The notes beneath the pieces are model-generated. The model did not search any database. It had not been told where the DNA came from and saw only the letters and a program-made list of their open reading frames with translations. DNA of 14,225 bases from JBDKTK01 sp039680225 (GTDB taxonomy: Bacteria; Desulfobacterota; Syntrophia; Syntrophales; UBA4778): positions 1 to 14,225 of the forward strand of contig JBDKTK010000428.1 in assembly GCA_039680225.1 (NCBI GenBank), given 5' to 3'. A program made the translations under genes and the position numbers. This document shows positions 1-7,961 of this stretch, one piece after another. How positions within the stretch are numbered: the stretch's first letter is position 1; the number at the start of each line of letters is the position of its first letter.

Positions 1-3000
1 AAAGGTCTTGTTCTCGTCGTTCATCATAAACGTCCGGGCAACGTCGTCGAACACCGCATCGTCCACGGCCCCGGCCGTCGCCTGCCAGCCGTAAAGCCTG
101 CCGATGCGCTTGCTGATCTCTCCCGCCCCCTTGTATCCGTGTTCCTTCATCCCCTCGATCCATTTCGGGTTCAGGATCCTGGCCCGGGCAATGCGGCGCA
201 CCTCCTCCGTGAGAGTGCGGACTGAAACCTTCGCCTGCTCCCTTGTGTCTCCGTAATAGTTCCGGATGTCCCGTCCGGAGACGACCTTTGCGGCGTTGAT
301 CATTCCGCCATGGGTGCCGAAATAGCAGCAGCACCCCGTGAGGTCGTATTCGTCGGACATGGTCTTGTTGAAGGTGGCGTCGACGGTCTTCAGGCTTGTC
401 TTCAGGCTCCCGTGCGCAGGCTCGCCGAACGCCCCTTTGCCGTAAGCGTACCCGTTCCAGTAGAGGAAGATGTCCGAGAGGTCCCGCTCTGTTTTCCAGG
501 CCGAGGCATAGACCGCAAGCTGCGTCCCCGCCTGGTAGGTACCGGGCATGCTGGCGAATATCCTGTATGTCGCCTTTCGGAGTTCCTCCCGTCCCGCGTC
601 CTTGTTGCCCCCGAGTTTTTCCAGGGTATGTTTCCGCACGAAGTTCAATTCGGACGGCTCGTCGAGGCAGGCGACTTCCTGGACGGCCTCATCAAGGATC
701 GAGATCGTGCCGGGAAAGTTGTCCCGGGTAATCCCGGAGACGCGCACCGTAACATCAATCCGCGGGCGGCCGAGTTCCTCAAGGGGGATTACCCGGAAGC
801 CCCCGGTCCGGCCGTTTTCGCGCCATACGGGCATGGTCCCCAGGAGGTACATCATCTGGGCCATCCCTTCCCCGTCCGCCCACATAATATCGGTGCATTG
901 CCAATGAAAGGCGATGTTTTCAGGAAAGCGGCCCTCGTCGTCCCGGTATTTTTCAATCGTCTTCCGGGCCAGGACCTTTCCTGTCTCCCAGGCGGCGGGG
1001 GTGGGAATCCGCTGGGGATCGAGGGAATAGAAATTCCTCCCGGTGGGAAGGACATCGCTGCGGCCCCTCGTCACCAGGCCCGAAGGACCCGGCTCGATAA
1101 AGCCTCCTTGCAGGCCGTTCAGAAGGGACGAGGTTTCATCGGAGGCCTGAATATTGCGCAGCAACCGGTCCAGGACGGCTTCCACCTCCAGCAGGGCTTT
1201 CGAATCGCCGGCAGCGGTCCGGAAATCGGCGCCGAGGCTTTGTTCCAGGGGAGCTCCTGCAAGAGCAAAGTCACGGCAGATCCGCTCCGCAACCGCTTCA
1301 ACTTTTTCTTCCAGCGCCTCGCCGGACAGGGACAATTCCCGGCCGGCGATCCTGGAGACGATGCCGCGCAGCGATTCCGGCGCGTTCTCAAAACGGGCGA
1401 CGGCATAGACGAAGGCCGCCAGCCTGTCCCCCTCGGGCAGGCGGCCGAAGATATGCATTCCCTTTGGGACATAGGTGTTCTTCAGGAGCGAGAGACGGTC
1501 GTGGATTTCCCGCACCCGCTCGCTGAACCGGTCGTGGAGGGAATCGTCGCAGCAGTCGAGCAGCTGCAGACCTTTCGCCTTGTCCGTAATCAGATGGGCG
1601 ATGGTATGCGCCCGTGCGGGTTCGTCATTATGATATCTGTTGTATTCCTCCAGAAGCCTTTCGAGCTGTTCCAGGTCTCCGTACAGTTCGCCTCTTACCA
1701 TGACGGTCTGCATGTGATCGACCAGGACCGCATGACTCCGGCGCTTGGCGACAGCGCCTTCCGGCGGATTGTCAGAGTTGTATATGTAAAGGTGCGGCAT
1801 CGTATCGACGCCGATATCGGGAAAGCACCCCGACGACATCCCCGTTGATTTTCCCGGGAGGAATTCGAGGTTGCCGTGAGTTCCCACGTGGATCAGAACG
1901 TCCGCCCCGAATTCCCGCGAGAGCCAAAGGTACGTGGCGACGTACTGATGGGGGGGCGGCACGTCCGGATCGTGGAGGATTTTGCAGACCTGGCCGTCGC
2001 ACTTCGCCCCCGCACACCCCCGCTTCGGCTGGACGCAGACGACGGCATTGCCGCAATTGATGCCGGTCACCACGATCTTCCCTTCATGGACCATGGCCGC
2101 CGGGACGCCGTTTTTCTCCTCGCCGGGGGGCTCCCCCCAGGCCCCGCTCATGCGGGACCGGGTCTTTTCGGGAAGAGCGTCGAACCAGGACCGGTACTGA
2201 TCCGGGCCGATCAGGGCAAGCGCGCCCTTCTTTTCCACGATCTCGCCAACTGTCGTCCATCGGAATTCTGAAACGGCCTTCCGCGCCATGATTTCATCGA
2301 TTAACGCCTTCCCGTCAGCAGGCGGAAGAACGCGATAGCCTTCCTTGTCTATCCGCTTGAGAAGATCGGCCACGCTCTCCAGCGTGTCCAGATGCGCCCC
2401 CGCCCCCACAGTGGCTTCAACGGATGCGCAGGGATTGTTATGAAGGATGAAGGCGACTCTCTTTTCACCGTTCGGTTTTTTGCGCAGAGCGATCCATCCT
2501 GAAATCCGGTCGACGAGCCGTTCGATCCGGTTCTCGACCGGCGTGTACGATTCCTTCTCAGGGCTGGCGATCCCCCGGGTGGCCCCCACCACCGCCGGCT
2601 CGATGACCCCTTCGAATTCCGGCATGGCGATGCTCCACGCCGCCTGCGCGCTGAGCCCCTGCGGATCGTTGAGCCACTCCTCACTGTTTTTATAATAGGA
2701 GATGACCGGGCCGAACAGGGGAACGTTGAGCCTTTTCAGCAGGTCCGCCCCTGCCGGCGCCCCGGTCTCATCGTTTGCTCCCCGCGAAGAGCCGAGGAAA
2801 AAGGAGGTCAGCTTGACGATCCCGTCTACCAATGGATATGAGGGATCGCCGTCCGCCAGCAGGTATTTTTCGATCGCCTCGACGCCCCCGAGGTTCCCGA
2901 GGTTCTCGTCCTTCAGGGAATAGTGAAAAACGGGAATGACTCCGATATTTTTCTTCTCGAATCCGGCAATCAAGCGTTTTTCGACATCCATGTTGCGCGC

Positions 3001-3570
3001 CGCCCAGTTCGAGCGCGAGTAAAGCAGTCCGACATATGCGGCGGGACGGCAATGAAGATAGAGCTCGTATTCCGCGAGAAACGCCTCCGTCGAAAAAAAC
3101 AGTTTTCCCATCTCGGGGTGATGGATCCCCTGCCAGGGGACCTCTTGCGGCTCGCCGCAGGCGGCGCCGGAGAAGAACTGATGGAGCAGGAAGCGTAACA
3201 TGTTCGCGATGTTTTCACGTCCGTTGAACAGGACGTAGCGATAGACGGCGGCGACGATCTCGGGATTCACGTTCGACAGGGACCAGAAGGAAGGATCGCT
3301 CCCAATGACCACGACGGGAATCCGCTTGGCGGCGCTCTTCACCTCGCCTTCGATCTCCTCCCAGAACGGATCGCTTGTCCGGTACAGGAGTATCAGGTCC
3401 GCATCCCGCAAGGACTGCGCGGCATCCCCGCACATCTCCGGGTGCGCATTTAGAAGCTTGGTCGAATACGAGACGAGCTCTATGCCCAGTCCGTCCGCCG
3501 CTTCTTTCACGAGCGGCAGATAGCTCGCCCACATAATCGTCATGATCTTTACTTTTGTTTTTTTCTCCAT
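1..3570 (-). CDS. cobN: CobN/BchH-family chelatase large subunit (3' end outside window)
   Basis: The minus-strand frame is open from the ATG at 3570 to the window edge, giving 1190 codons; I checked it at both ends and at internal points. Family landmarks in order: an ILHNNP segment (about residue 380), HDPDVPPPH (533-541), IHVGTHGNLEFLPGK (560-574), and a C-terminal NPKW...GYKGA...VDDAVFDDVA stretch. The family binds a tetrapyrrole and, with AAA+ partners (CobS/CobT or BchI/BchD), inserts Co or Mg. CobN proteins are usually about 1250-1300 residues, so roughly 60-110 residues are missing off the left edge. The start overlaps the stop of the ABC-2 permease by one base (TGATG), which implies coupling. 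Odd features are a C-x4-C-x4-C motif at 519/524/529 and three consecutive cysteines at 1080-1082 followed by His1087. No AAA+ partner is visible. Family assignment is firm; the metal, and insertion versus removal, are open. CobN-like HmuS proteins encoded beside haem receptors are a real alternative. Confidence 0.93.
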   Translation of the reverse strand, partial: MEKKTKVKIMTIMWASYLPLVKEAADGLGIELVSYSTKLLNAHPEMCGDAAQSLRDADLILLYRTSDPFWEEIEGEVKSAAKRIPVVVIGSDPSFWSLSNVNPEIVAAVYRYVLFNGRENIANMLRFLLHQFFSGAACGEPQEVPWQGIHHPEMGKLFFSTEAFLAEYELYLHCRPAAYVGLLYSRSNWAARNMDVEKRLIAGFEKKNIGVIPVFHYSLKDENLGNLGGVEAIEKYLLADGDPSYPLVDGIVKLTSFFLGSSRGANDETGAPAGADLLKRLNVPLFGPVISYYKNSEEWLNDPQGLSAQAAWSIAMPEFEGVIEPAVVGATRGIASPEKESYTPVENRIERLVDRISGWIALRKKPNGEKRVAFILHNNPCASVEATVGAGAHLDTLESVADLLKRIDKEGYRVLPPADGKALIDEIMARKAVSEFRWTTVGEIVEKKGALALIGPDQYRSWFDALPEKTRSRMSGAWGEPPGEEKNGVPAAMVHEGKIVVTGINCGNAVVCVQPKRGCAGAKCDGQVCKILHDPDVPPPHQYVATYLWLSREFGADVLIHVGTHGNLEFLPGKSTGMSSGCFPDIGVDTMPHLYIYNSDNPPEGAVAKRRSHAVLVDHMQTVMVRGELYGDLEQLERLLEEYNRYHNDEPARAHTIAHLITDKAKGLQLLDCCDDSLHDRFSERVREIHDRLSLLKNTYVPKGMHIFGRLPEGDRLAAFVYAVARFENAPESLRGIVSRIAGRELSLSGEALEEKVEAVAERICRDFALAGAPLEQSLGADFRTAAGDSKALLEVEAVLDRLLRNIQASDETSSLLNGLQGGFIEPGPSGLVTRGRSDVLPTGRNFYSLDPQRIPTPAAWETGKVLARKTIEKYRDDEGRFPENIAFHWQCTDIMWADGEGMAQMMYLLGTMPVWRENGRTGGFRVIPLEELGRPRIDVTVRVSGITRDNFPGTISILDEAVQEVACLDEPSELNFVRKHTLEKLGGNKDAGREELRKATYRIFASMPGTYQAGTQLAVYASAWKTERDLSDIFLYWNGYAYGKGAFGEPAHGSLKTSLKTVDATFNKTMSDEYDLTGCCCYFGTHGGMINAAKVVSGRDIRNYYGDTREQAKVSVRTLTEEVRRIARARILNPKWIEGMKEHGYKGAGEISKRIGRLYGWQATAGAVDDAVFDDVARTFMMNDENKTF

Positions 3571-4316
3571 CACTCGCTGTAACCTCGAATCAGTTTTGAA
3601 CCGTATATGAAAAACGCCGCAGCGTAGACGATCAGAATGCCCAGGGAAACCCCTGCCTCAAAATCCAGCGCGGTCTTCCTGATCAGGATATTGGTGTGCG
3701 TCAGGGGGAGCACGTATATAACCCCCTTGACGAGGACAGGCATTTTATCGACAGGAAAAAACGTCCCGCTGAAGAATGCCATGGGCATGATGAAAAAGTT
3801 GGAGTAGGTCGCAGTATCTTCGTGAGATTTCGTGAGCATCCCGACGATCACCCCGAGGTTCGCGAACAGAAAGCAGTTGAGGAGGAGGGCGGCCGCGAAA
3901 ATGAGCGTTATCTGAAAATCCGGGGTTGACAGCAAACCGACGGCTATGATCAACGCCGACGCGAAGAGCCCTTTTACCATCCCCGCCAGGACCTCCCCCG
4001 TCATAATCGACGACGGCCCGATCGGCGCCTGGATGAAGACCTGGAAAGTCTTGAAATAAAGGCGGCTCAGGTTGAGCGTACTCGATACCCAGGTATAGGA
4101 GTTGTTCATCGAGCTCATCGCGACCAGTCCGGGAATGAGAAAGGCCAGATAGCTCGTCCCGTCGATGCGGACGCTACCCCCCAGGCCGAACCCGAAGGCG
4201 ATCAGGTAGATGATCGGGACGACCATCGCGGAAAAAAGATACCCGAGCTTGATGAGCTTCCGCCGGAAATGGAGCATTTCCTTCAGGAATACGGGATACC
4301 AGCCGAAGTCCGTCAC
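3570..4316 (-). CDS. ABC-2 type transporter permease (exporter family)
   Basis: This 248-residue integral membrane protein has about six hydrophobic segments, beginning near residues 25-48 (GYLFSAMVVPIIYLIAFGFG) and ending with a segment just before the C-terminus. The FFSGTFFPVDKMP motif near residue 190 is typical of ABC2_membrane (DrrB/YadH-like) permeases, which export drugs, lipids or polysaccharides or act in cofactor maturation. Translation starts at a GTG (4314-4316) that overlaps the upstream ATPase stop as GTGA; its own stop shares one base with the chelatase ATG. It therefore sits between its ATPase and cobN in one coupled set. An exporter permease inside a TonB/ABC import operon is unusual. 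The substrate cannot be read from sequence; extrusion of a tetrapyrrole or processed ligand is only an inference. Confidence 0.9.
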   Translation of the reverse strand: MTDFGWYPVFLKEMLHFRRKLIKLGYLFSAMVVPIIYLIAFGFGLGGSVRIDGTSYLAFLIPGLVAMSSMNNSYTWVSSTLNLSRLYFKTFQVFIQAPIGPSSIMTGEVLAGMVKGLFASALIIAVGLLSTPDFQITLIFAAALLLNCFLFANLGVIVGMLTKSHEDTATYSNFFIMPMAFFSGTFFPVDKMPVLVKGVIYVLPLTHTNILIRKTALDFEAGVSLGILIVYAAAFFIYGSKLIRGYSE

Positions 4317-5149
4317 TCGATTCGTTCTCCTGTCAGTTTAATGAAGACGTCTTCCAGGTTCGACTTCCGGACGGTCACGCTGCCGTTCCGGCCCTCTGCG
4401 GCGTCCTCGTGCGCCTTGCCGCGGCTTTGGTGGATATGCTGGATGAGTCTTCCTTCCTCATCAATTAACTCGACTATGTATTCCCCGACGCTCCGTTTCA
4501 GTTGGTCGGGGGAGCCCAGTGCGATCAGCTTCCCCCGCGAGAGGATTCCCACCGTGTCGCACAGAGCCTCCGCTTCTTCAATGTAGTGAGTCGTAATGAC
4601 GACGGTCCGCCCGGCGATCCGGGTCCTCCGGATGCTGTCCAAGAGCTGCCGCCTGATCTGGGGATCGAGGCCGATCGACGGTTCGTCGAGAAAGAGGACG
4701 GCCGGCTCCGCAAGGAGCGCCCGGGCCAGAAGGAGCCGCCGCTGCATCCCGCCGGAAAACACGCTCACTACCGAATCCCTCCGGTCCCAGAGGTCGACGC
4801 GGCGAAGGTTCTCCTCGATCCTGCGCTCCGCGTCGCGAACCCGATGCAGCAGGCTATAAATCATCAGGTTCTCGCGGGCGGTCAATTCCCTTTCGAGGTT
4901 GTTCTCCTGGGGGACGACGCCGATTCGCTCCCTGATTTTTCGGGGCTCCCGGACGACGTCGAACCCGCATATCCGGCAGCTCCCCGCATCGGGGCGGCTC
5001 AGGGTTGTCATCATTTTGATGGCCGTGGTTTTGCCCGCGCCGTTCGGCCCCAGAAGGCCGAACACTTCCCCGTCTCGGATTGTGAGCGATAATCCGTCCA
5101 CTGCCCGGATCTTTCCGTATGTCCTCGTCAGCCCTTCCAGTTCGATCAC
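4313..5149 (-). CDS. ABC-2 type transporter ATP-binding protein (DrrA/CcmA-like)
   Basis: This is a 278-residue cytoplasmic ATPase. Walker A GPNGAGKTT lies at residues 34-42, the Q-loop near Q81, signature FSGGMQRR at 131-138, Walker B VLFLDEP at 151-157 followed by SIGLD, and the switch histidine in the TTHY motif near residue 194. The C-terminal extension ending LEDVFIKLTGE is characteristic of DrrA-type exporter ATPases and distinguishes it from the neighbouring importer ATPase. It should energise the ABC-2 permease encoded immediately downstream. The start codon is GTG at 5147-5149, overlapping the stop of the importer ATPase gene (GTGA), so both ATPases are probably translated from one message with coupling. 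Function as an exporter ATPase is firm by family; the substrate is unknown. Confidence 0.92.
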   Translation of the reverse strand: MIELEGLTRTYGKIRAVDGLSLTIRDGEVFGLLGPNGAGKTTAIKMMTTLSRPDAGSCRICGFDVVREPRKIRERIGVVPQENNLERELTARENLMIYSLLHRVRDAERRIEENLRRVDLWDRRDSVVSVFSGGMQRRLLLARALLAEPAVLFLDEPSIGLDPQIRRQLLDSIRRTRIAGRTVVITTHYIEEAEALCDTVGILSRGKLIALGSPDQLKRSVGEYIVELIDEEGRLIQHIHQSRGKAHEDAAEGRNGSVTVRKSNLEDVFIKLTGERIE

Positions 5150-5922
5150 GATATCGCCTCCGGATGGATAATACAGGCGCCGTTGTGGCGAATGACCGTG
5201 ACATCGAGGGCGTACATCCGCTTCAGGTTCTCCGTCGTCAGGACTCCCTTGGGGGGACCCTGGGCCAGAACGGTCCCTTCCGCGATCATGACAACATGAT
5301 CGGAGAATTGCATGGCCAGATTGGGATCGTGGAGGGTCATCAGGACGGTCAGCCCCTTGCGCCGGACGATTTCCCGGACCTTGCCGAGGATCAGGATCTG
5401 GTTGCGGAAGTCGAGATGCGAGGTCGGTTCATCCAGCAGCAGAAGCGGGGTTTCCTGGGCAAGGGCGCGGGCGATCAGCACAAGCTGCCTCTCGCCGCCG
5501 CTGATCTTCGTATAGGGGCGGGTCCGCAGGCAGCCGATGCCGACCCGGTCAATGGCGGCATCGGCCGCCTCGATATCTTTGGCGGAGGGCGCTGAGAACA
5601 GGGAAACATGGGAAGCCCTGCCCATCAGCACCATATCGGCAACCGTGTACGGGAAGGGAGGGTCGTGTTCCTGGGGGACGACTGCGATCAGTCTCGCGCG
5701 TTCGGAATATGATAACTTTGTCATGTCCCGGCCGCCGTGGCGGATCATCCCCTGCCGGGGCCGCCAGAGGCCGGCAATGCATTTGAAAAGGGTCGTCTTC
5801 CCCGATCCGTTCGGGCCGAGAATTGCAGCCATCCGGCTTTCGGGAGCTTTAAAGCTGATTCCCTTCAGTATGTCCTCCGGCCCGCGGCTGTGCTTGAAAT
5901 GGATGTTTTCAACTTCCAACAT
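5146..5922 (-). CDS. ABC importer ATP-binding protein, BtuD/FepC/HmuV type
   Basis: This 258-residue ATPase belongs to the vitamin B12 / ferric siderophore / haem importer class. Walker A GPNGSGKTT is at residues 36-44, the Q-loop at VVPQE (81-85), signature ISGGERQ at 140-146, Walker B LLLLDEPTSHLD at 160-171, and the switch histidine in TLHDPNLA near residue 198. The sequence between Q-loop and signature (TVADMVLMGRASH) is typical of FepC/BtuD proteins. It starts at the ATG 5920-5922, seven bases after the permease stop, and ends in a GTGA overlap with the next ATPase gene. Together with the binding protein and permease upstream it forms a complete importer on the cytoplasmic side. The ligand class (corrinoid, haem, iron chelate) cannot be separated from this sequence. 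Confidence 0.93.
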   Translation of the reverse strand: MLEVENIHFKHSRGPEDILKGISFKAPESRMAAILGPNGSGKTTLFKCIAGLWRPRQGMIRHGGRDMTKLSYSERARLIAVVPQEHDPPFPYTVADMVLMGRASHVSLFSAPSAKDIEAADAAIDRVGIGCLRTRPYTKISGGERQLVLIARALAQETPLLLLDEPTSHLDFRNQILILGKVREIVRRKGLTVLMTLHDPNLAMQFSDHVVMIAEGTVLAQGPPKGVLTTENLKRMYALDVTVIRHNGACIIHPEAIS

Positions 5923-5929
5923 GTCTCTT

Positions 5930-6934
5930 CTATCTCCCCCAGTTCTCGTTGCCGCCCCGCTTCATCAAATAAATGAAAAAGGGCGCGCCGATCACGGCCG
6001 TAATGATCCCGACCGGGATATCGAAATTCGAGAGGCTTCTCGCCGTCGTGTCGGCAAAGATCATGAAGGCGGCCCCGCCCGCCATGCTGAGAGGGACCAG
6101 GCTGCGGTGGTCCGGCCCGGTCATCATCCGGATGAGATGCGGCACCATCAATCCCACCCAGCCGATGATCCCGCTCACGGAAACGGCGATGCTCACCATC
6201 AGGGTCGCTGCGGCCACAAAGATGATCCGCTCCCGGGTAACGTGAATGCCGAGAGTCTTCGCCTCTTCCTCGCCCATGCTCATGGCGTTCAGCCGCCAGC
6301 GCATCAGCAGCACCGGCAGGAGGCCGGCGGCGATCCCGGCCGCCGCCACGCCGACCAGCCGCCAGTCAGCCAGCGCGAAGCTTCCCATGAGCCAGAAGAC
6401 AATGCTCTGGAGCTTGTGCGGATCGACCAGAAACTTCACGATCGACACCAGGGCCGTAAAAAAGGCTGAGATGATGACCCCGGACAGGATCAGGGGCAGG
6501 CGGGAGACTTCCCCCTGTGTTCTGGCGACTGTGAAGGTCAGAACTACCGAAAGAATTCCGAAGACAAAGGCCAGAAGCTGCACGGGGAGGAAGGGCGCGA
6601 ATCCCACGGACAGCGCGCAGCCGAAGGCGGCTCCCGCCGAGACTCCGAGGATAAACGGGTCCACCAGGGGATTCCTGAATATGCCCTGGAGCGTGACGCC
6701 CGAACCGCCGAGCGCGACGCCGGCCAGTCCGGCAAGGGCAACTCGCGGCAGGCGGATGTCGAGCAGGATCGCCTTCTCCGGCGTATCCGGGGCGGATGGA
6801 TCGAAGCAGGCATCGAAGAGGAAGCGCAGGATATCAAGGGGCGCAATACCGTAAGCGCCTATGAACAACGCCACACAGCCTGCGAGCAGGGGAGCGGCCA
6901 GAATGAGGGCGGACACATTTTTTTTCGGCTTCAT
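5930..6934 (-). CDS. FecCD/BtuC-family ABC importer permease
   Basis: This is an inner-membrane permease of about 334 residues, the usual size for FecCD/BtuC/HmuU. It is strongly hydrophobic throughout, with the family landmarks GITLQG-like GVTLQGIFRNPLVDPFILGVSAGA (residues about 80-103), GEEEAKTLGI near 215-235, and GWVGLMVPHLIRM near 265-277 with the following GPDHR. I prefer the ATG at 6932-6934, which follows a GGTGG purine-rich stretch and lies one base past the binding-protein stop. An upstream in-frame TTG at 6944-6946 or GTG at 6941-6943 would add 3-4 residues and overlap the previous gene. It should pair as a dimer with the ATPase encoded seven bases downstream. Substrate class (B12, haem or ferric chelate) is not resolvable from the sequence. 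Confidence 0.93.
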   Translation of the reverse strand: MKPKKNVSALILAAPLLAGCVALFIGAYGIAPLDILRFLFDACFDPSAPDTPEKAILLDIRLPRVALAGLAGVALGGSGVTLQGIFRNPLVDPFILGVSAGAAFGCALSVGFAPFLPVQLLAFVFGILSVVLTFTVARTQGEVSRLPLILSGVIISAFFTALVSIVKFLVDPHKLQSIVFWLMGSFALADWRLVGVAAAGIAAGLLPVLLMRWRLNAMSMGEEEAKTLGIHVTRERIIFVAAATLMVSIAVSVSGIIGWVGLMVPHLIRMMTGPDHRSLVPLSMAGGAAFMIFADTTARSLSNFDIPVGIITAVIGAPFFIYLMKRGGNENWGR

Positions 6935-6935
6935 T

Positions 6936-7961
6936 TCAACCACCAATACGACTCACTCTCCCGTATGGGATGCCGTAAACCGCACGGTAAAAATCGTCGG
7001 CGGCCTTATCGAAGTTCACGTCCCGGAATTGTTCGGGATAAGTCTTCATCGCCATCCAGAGAGCCAACACGGCCAGTCTCGGCGACCACGTCCCCCATTT
7101 CGGGGCCTTGTACACCCGGCCCTTTCTGATCGCATCCACATGCCGCCACTGGGGACTCCCGAGCAGGTCGGCCGGGACGAATTTTGCGCCTCCCCAGATG
7201 AAAACCACCTTCGGGTTCCAGGCAACGATGCGTTCCATTGAGACGTCGGCGCTCCTCTCCTGCTGCGAGGCCGCCGGATTGACCGCATTCATCAGACTGA
7301 TCAGGTCGTTGTTGATACCCGTCCCTCCGGCGACTGTCGTCTGCTTGCCGCCCAGCCATACCACCCTTTTGCGGCTTCCGGCGGGCACGGCCCGGCAGCG
7401 CTCACTGATAAAAGCGAACATTTTCTTCATCCGTGCAATGTACGCCTCCACCTTGGCCTGTTTGCCGAAAAGCCGTCCCTCTAGCCGCATCGTCTCATAG
7501 AGTTCCTCGATGCTCTCGGGATAAAGGGCAATCACCTTGAGGCCTTTCTCTTCCATGAACCGGATCGATTCCGGCTTGAACGTCCAAGTGATCACGAGGT
7601 CGGGCCTCAGCCGCAGCAGCGATTCGATATTAATGTCGGCACCGCTCCCCGCCGAAGGGATTGTCTTCGCGATGCCGGGCCTGAGGGTGAGAATCAGATC
7701 GTTTTCATAGGCGTGCCGGCTGATCCCCGCGACCCTGTCCCAGACGCCGAGGGCGGCGATGAGTTCGTATGTCTCGAAAAGGACGGCCCGGCGGACCGGC
7801 AGGGTCACGCTAACCGTCCTGCCGAGTTTGTCCTTCACGGTCAATGTTCCGGCCTGCGCCGCTGGCGGCACGGCCGTTATGATGAGGAGGGCGGCGGCCA
7901 ACGCCGCCGCGCCCCTGATTTCGCTGTTAATCAAAATCTCAACTCCAGTTCGCCCAGCCAC
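6936..7961 (-). CDS. Periplasmic substrate-binding protein of BtuF/FepB/HmuT type
   Basis: This protein has a positively charged N-terminus, a hydrophobic AALAAALLIITAV core and an Ala-X-Ala cleavage site (PPAAQA), so it is probably a soluble Sec-exported protein rather than a lipoprotein; no lipobox cysteine is present. The mature part follows the Peripla_BP_2 pattern: VTLPVRRAVLF, then DINIESLLRLRPDLVIT, then SMERIVAWNPKVVFIW, then the late WRHVDAIRKGRVY segment. It delivers ligand from the receptor to the BtuC-like permease. The 7961 start is a GTG inside the receptor gene, with a GAGG element upstream. An in-frame TTG at 7932-7934, overlapping the receptor stop as TTGA and preceded by GGAG, is a strong alternative that removes nine residues. 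Ligand could be a corrinoid, haem or a ferric chelate. Confidence 0.9.
   Translation of the reverse strand: MAGRTGVEILINSEIRGAAALAAALLIITAVPPAAQAGTLTVKDKLGRTVSVTLPVRRAVLFETYELIAALGVWDRVAGISRHAYENDLILTLRPGIAKTIPSAGSGADINIESLLRLRPDLVITWTFKPESIRFMEEKGLKVIALYPESIEELYETMRLEGRLFGKQAKVEAYIARMKKMFAFISERCRAVPAGSRKRVVWLGGKQTTVAGGTGINNDLISLMNAVNPAASQQERSADVSMERIVAWNPKVVFIWGGAKFVPADLLGSPQWRHVDAIRKGRVYKAPKWGTWSPRLAVLALWMAMKTYPEQFRDVNFDKAADDFYRAVYGIPYGRVSRIGG

Noticed and set aside
310..1848. A 512-residue plus-strand open frame at the left of the window
   Set aside because: It lies exactly antisense to the CobN-like gene, whose product has clear family motifs over the same bases. The plus-strand product is low in recognisable structure and looks like a GC-driven mirror frame.
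5537..6469. A 310-residue plus-strand frame across the importer ATPase and permease genes
   Set aside because: It is antisense to two genes with unmistakable ABC importer motifs, and its product is His/Asp/Arg-rich nonsense without any family feature.
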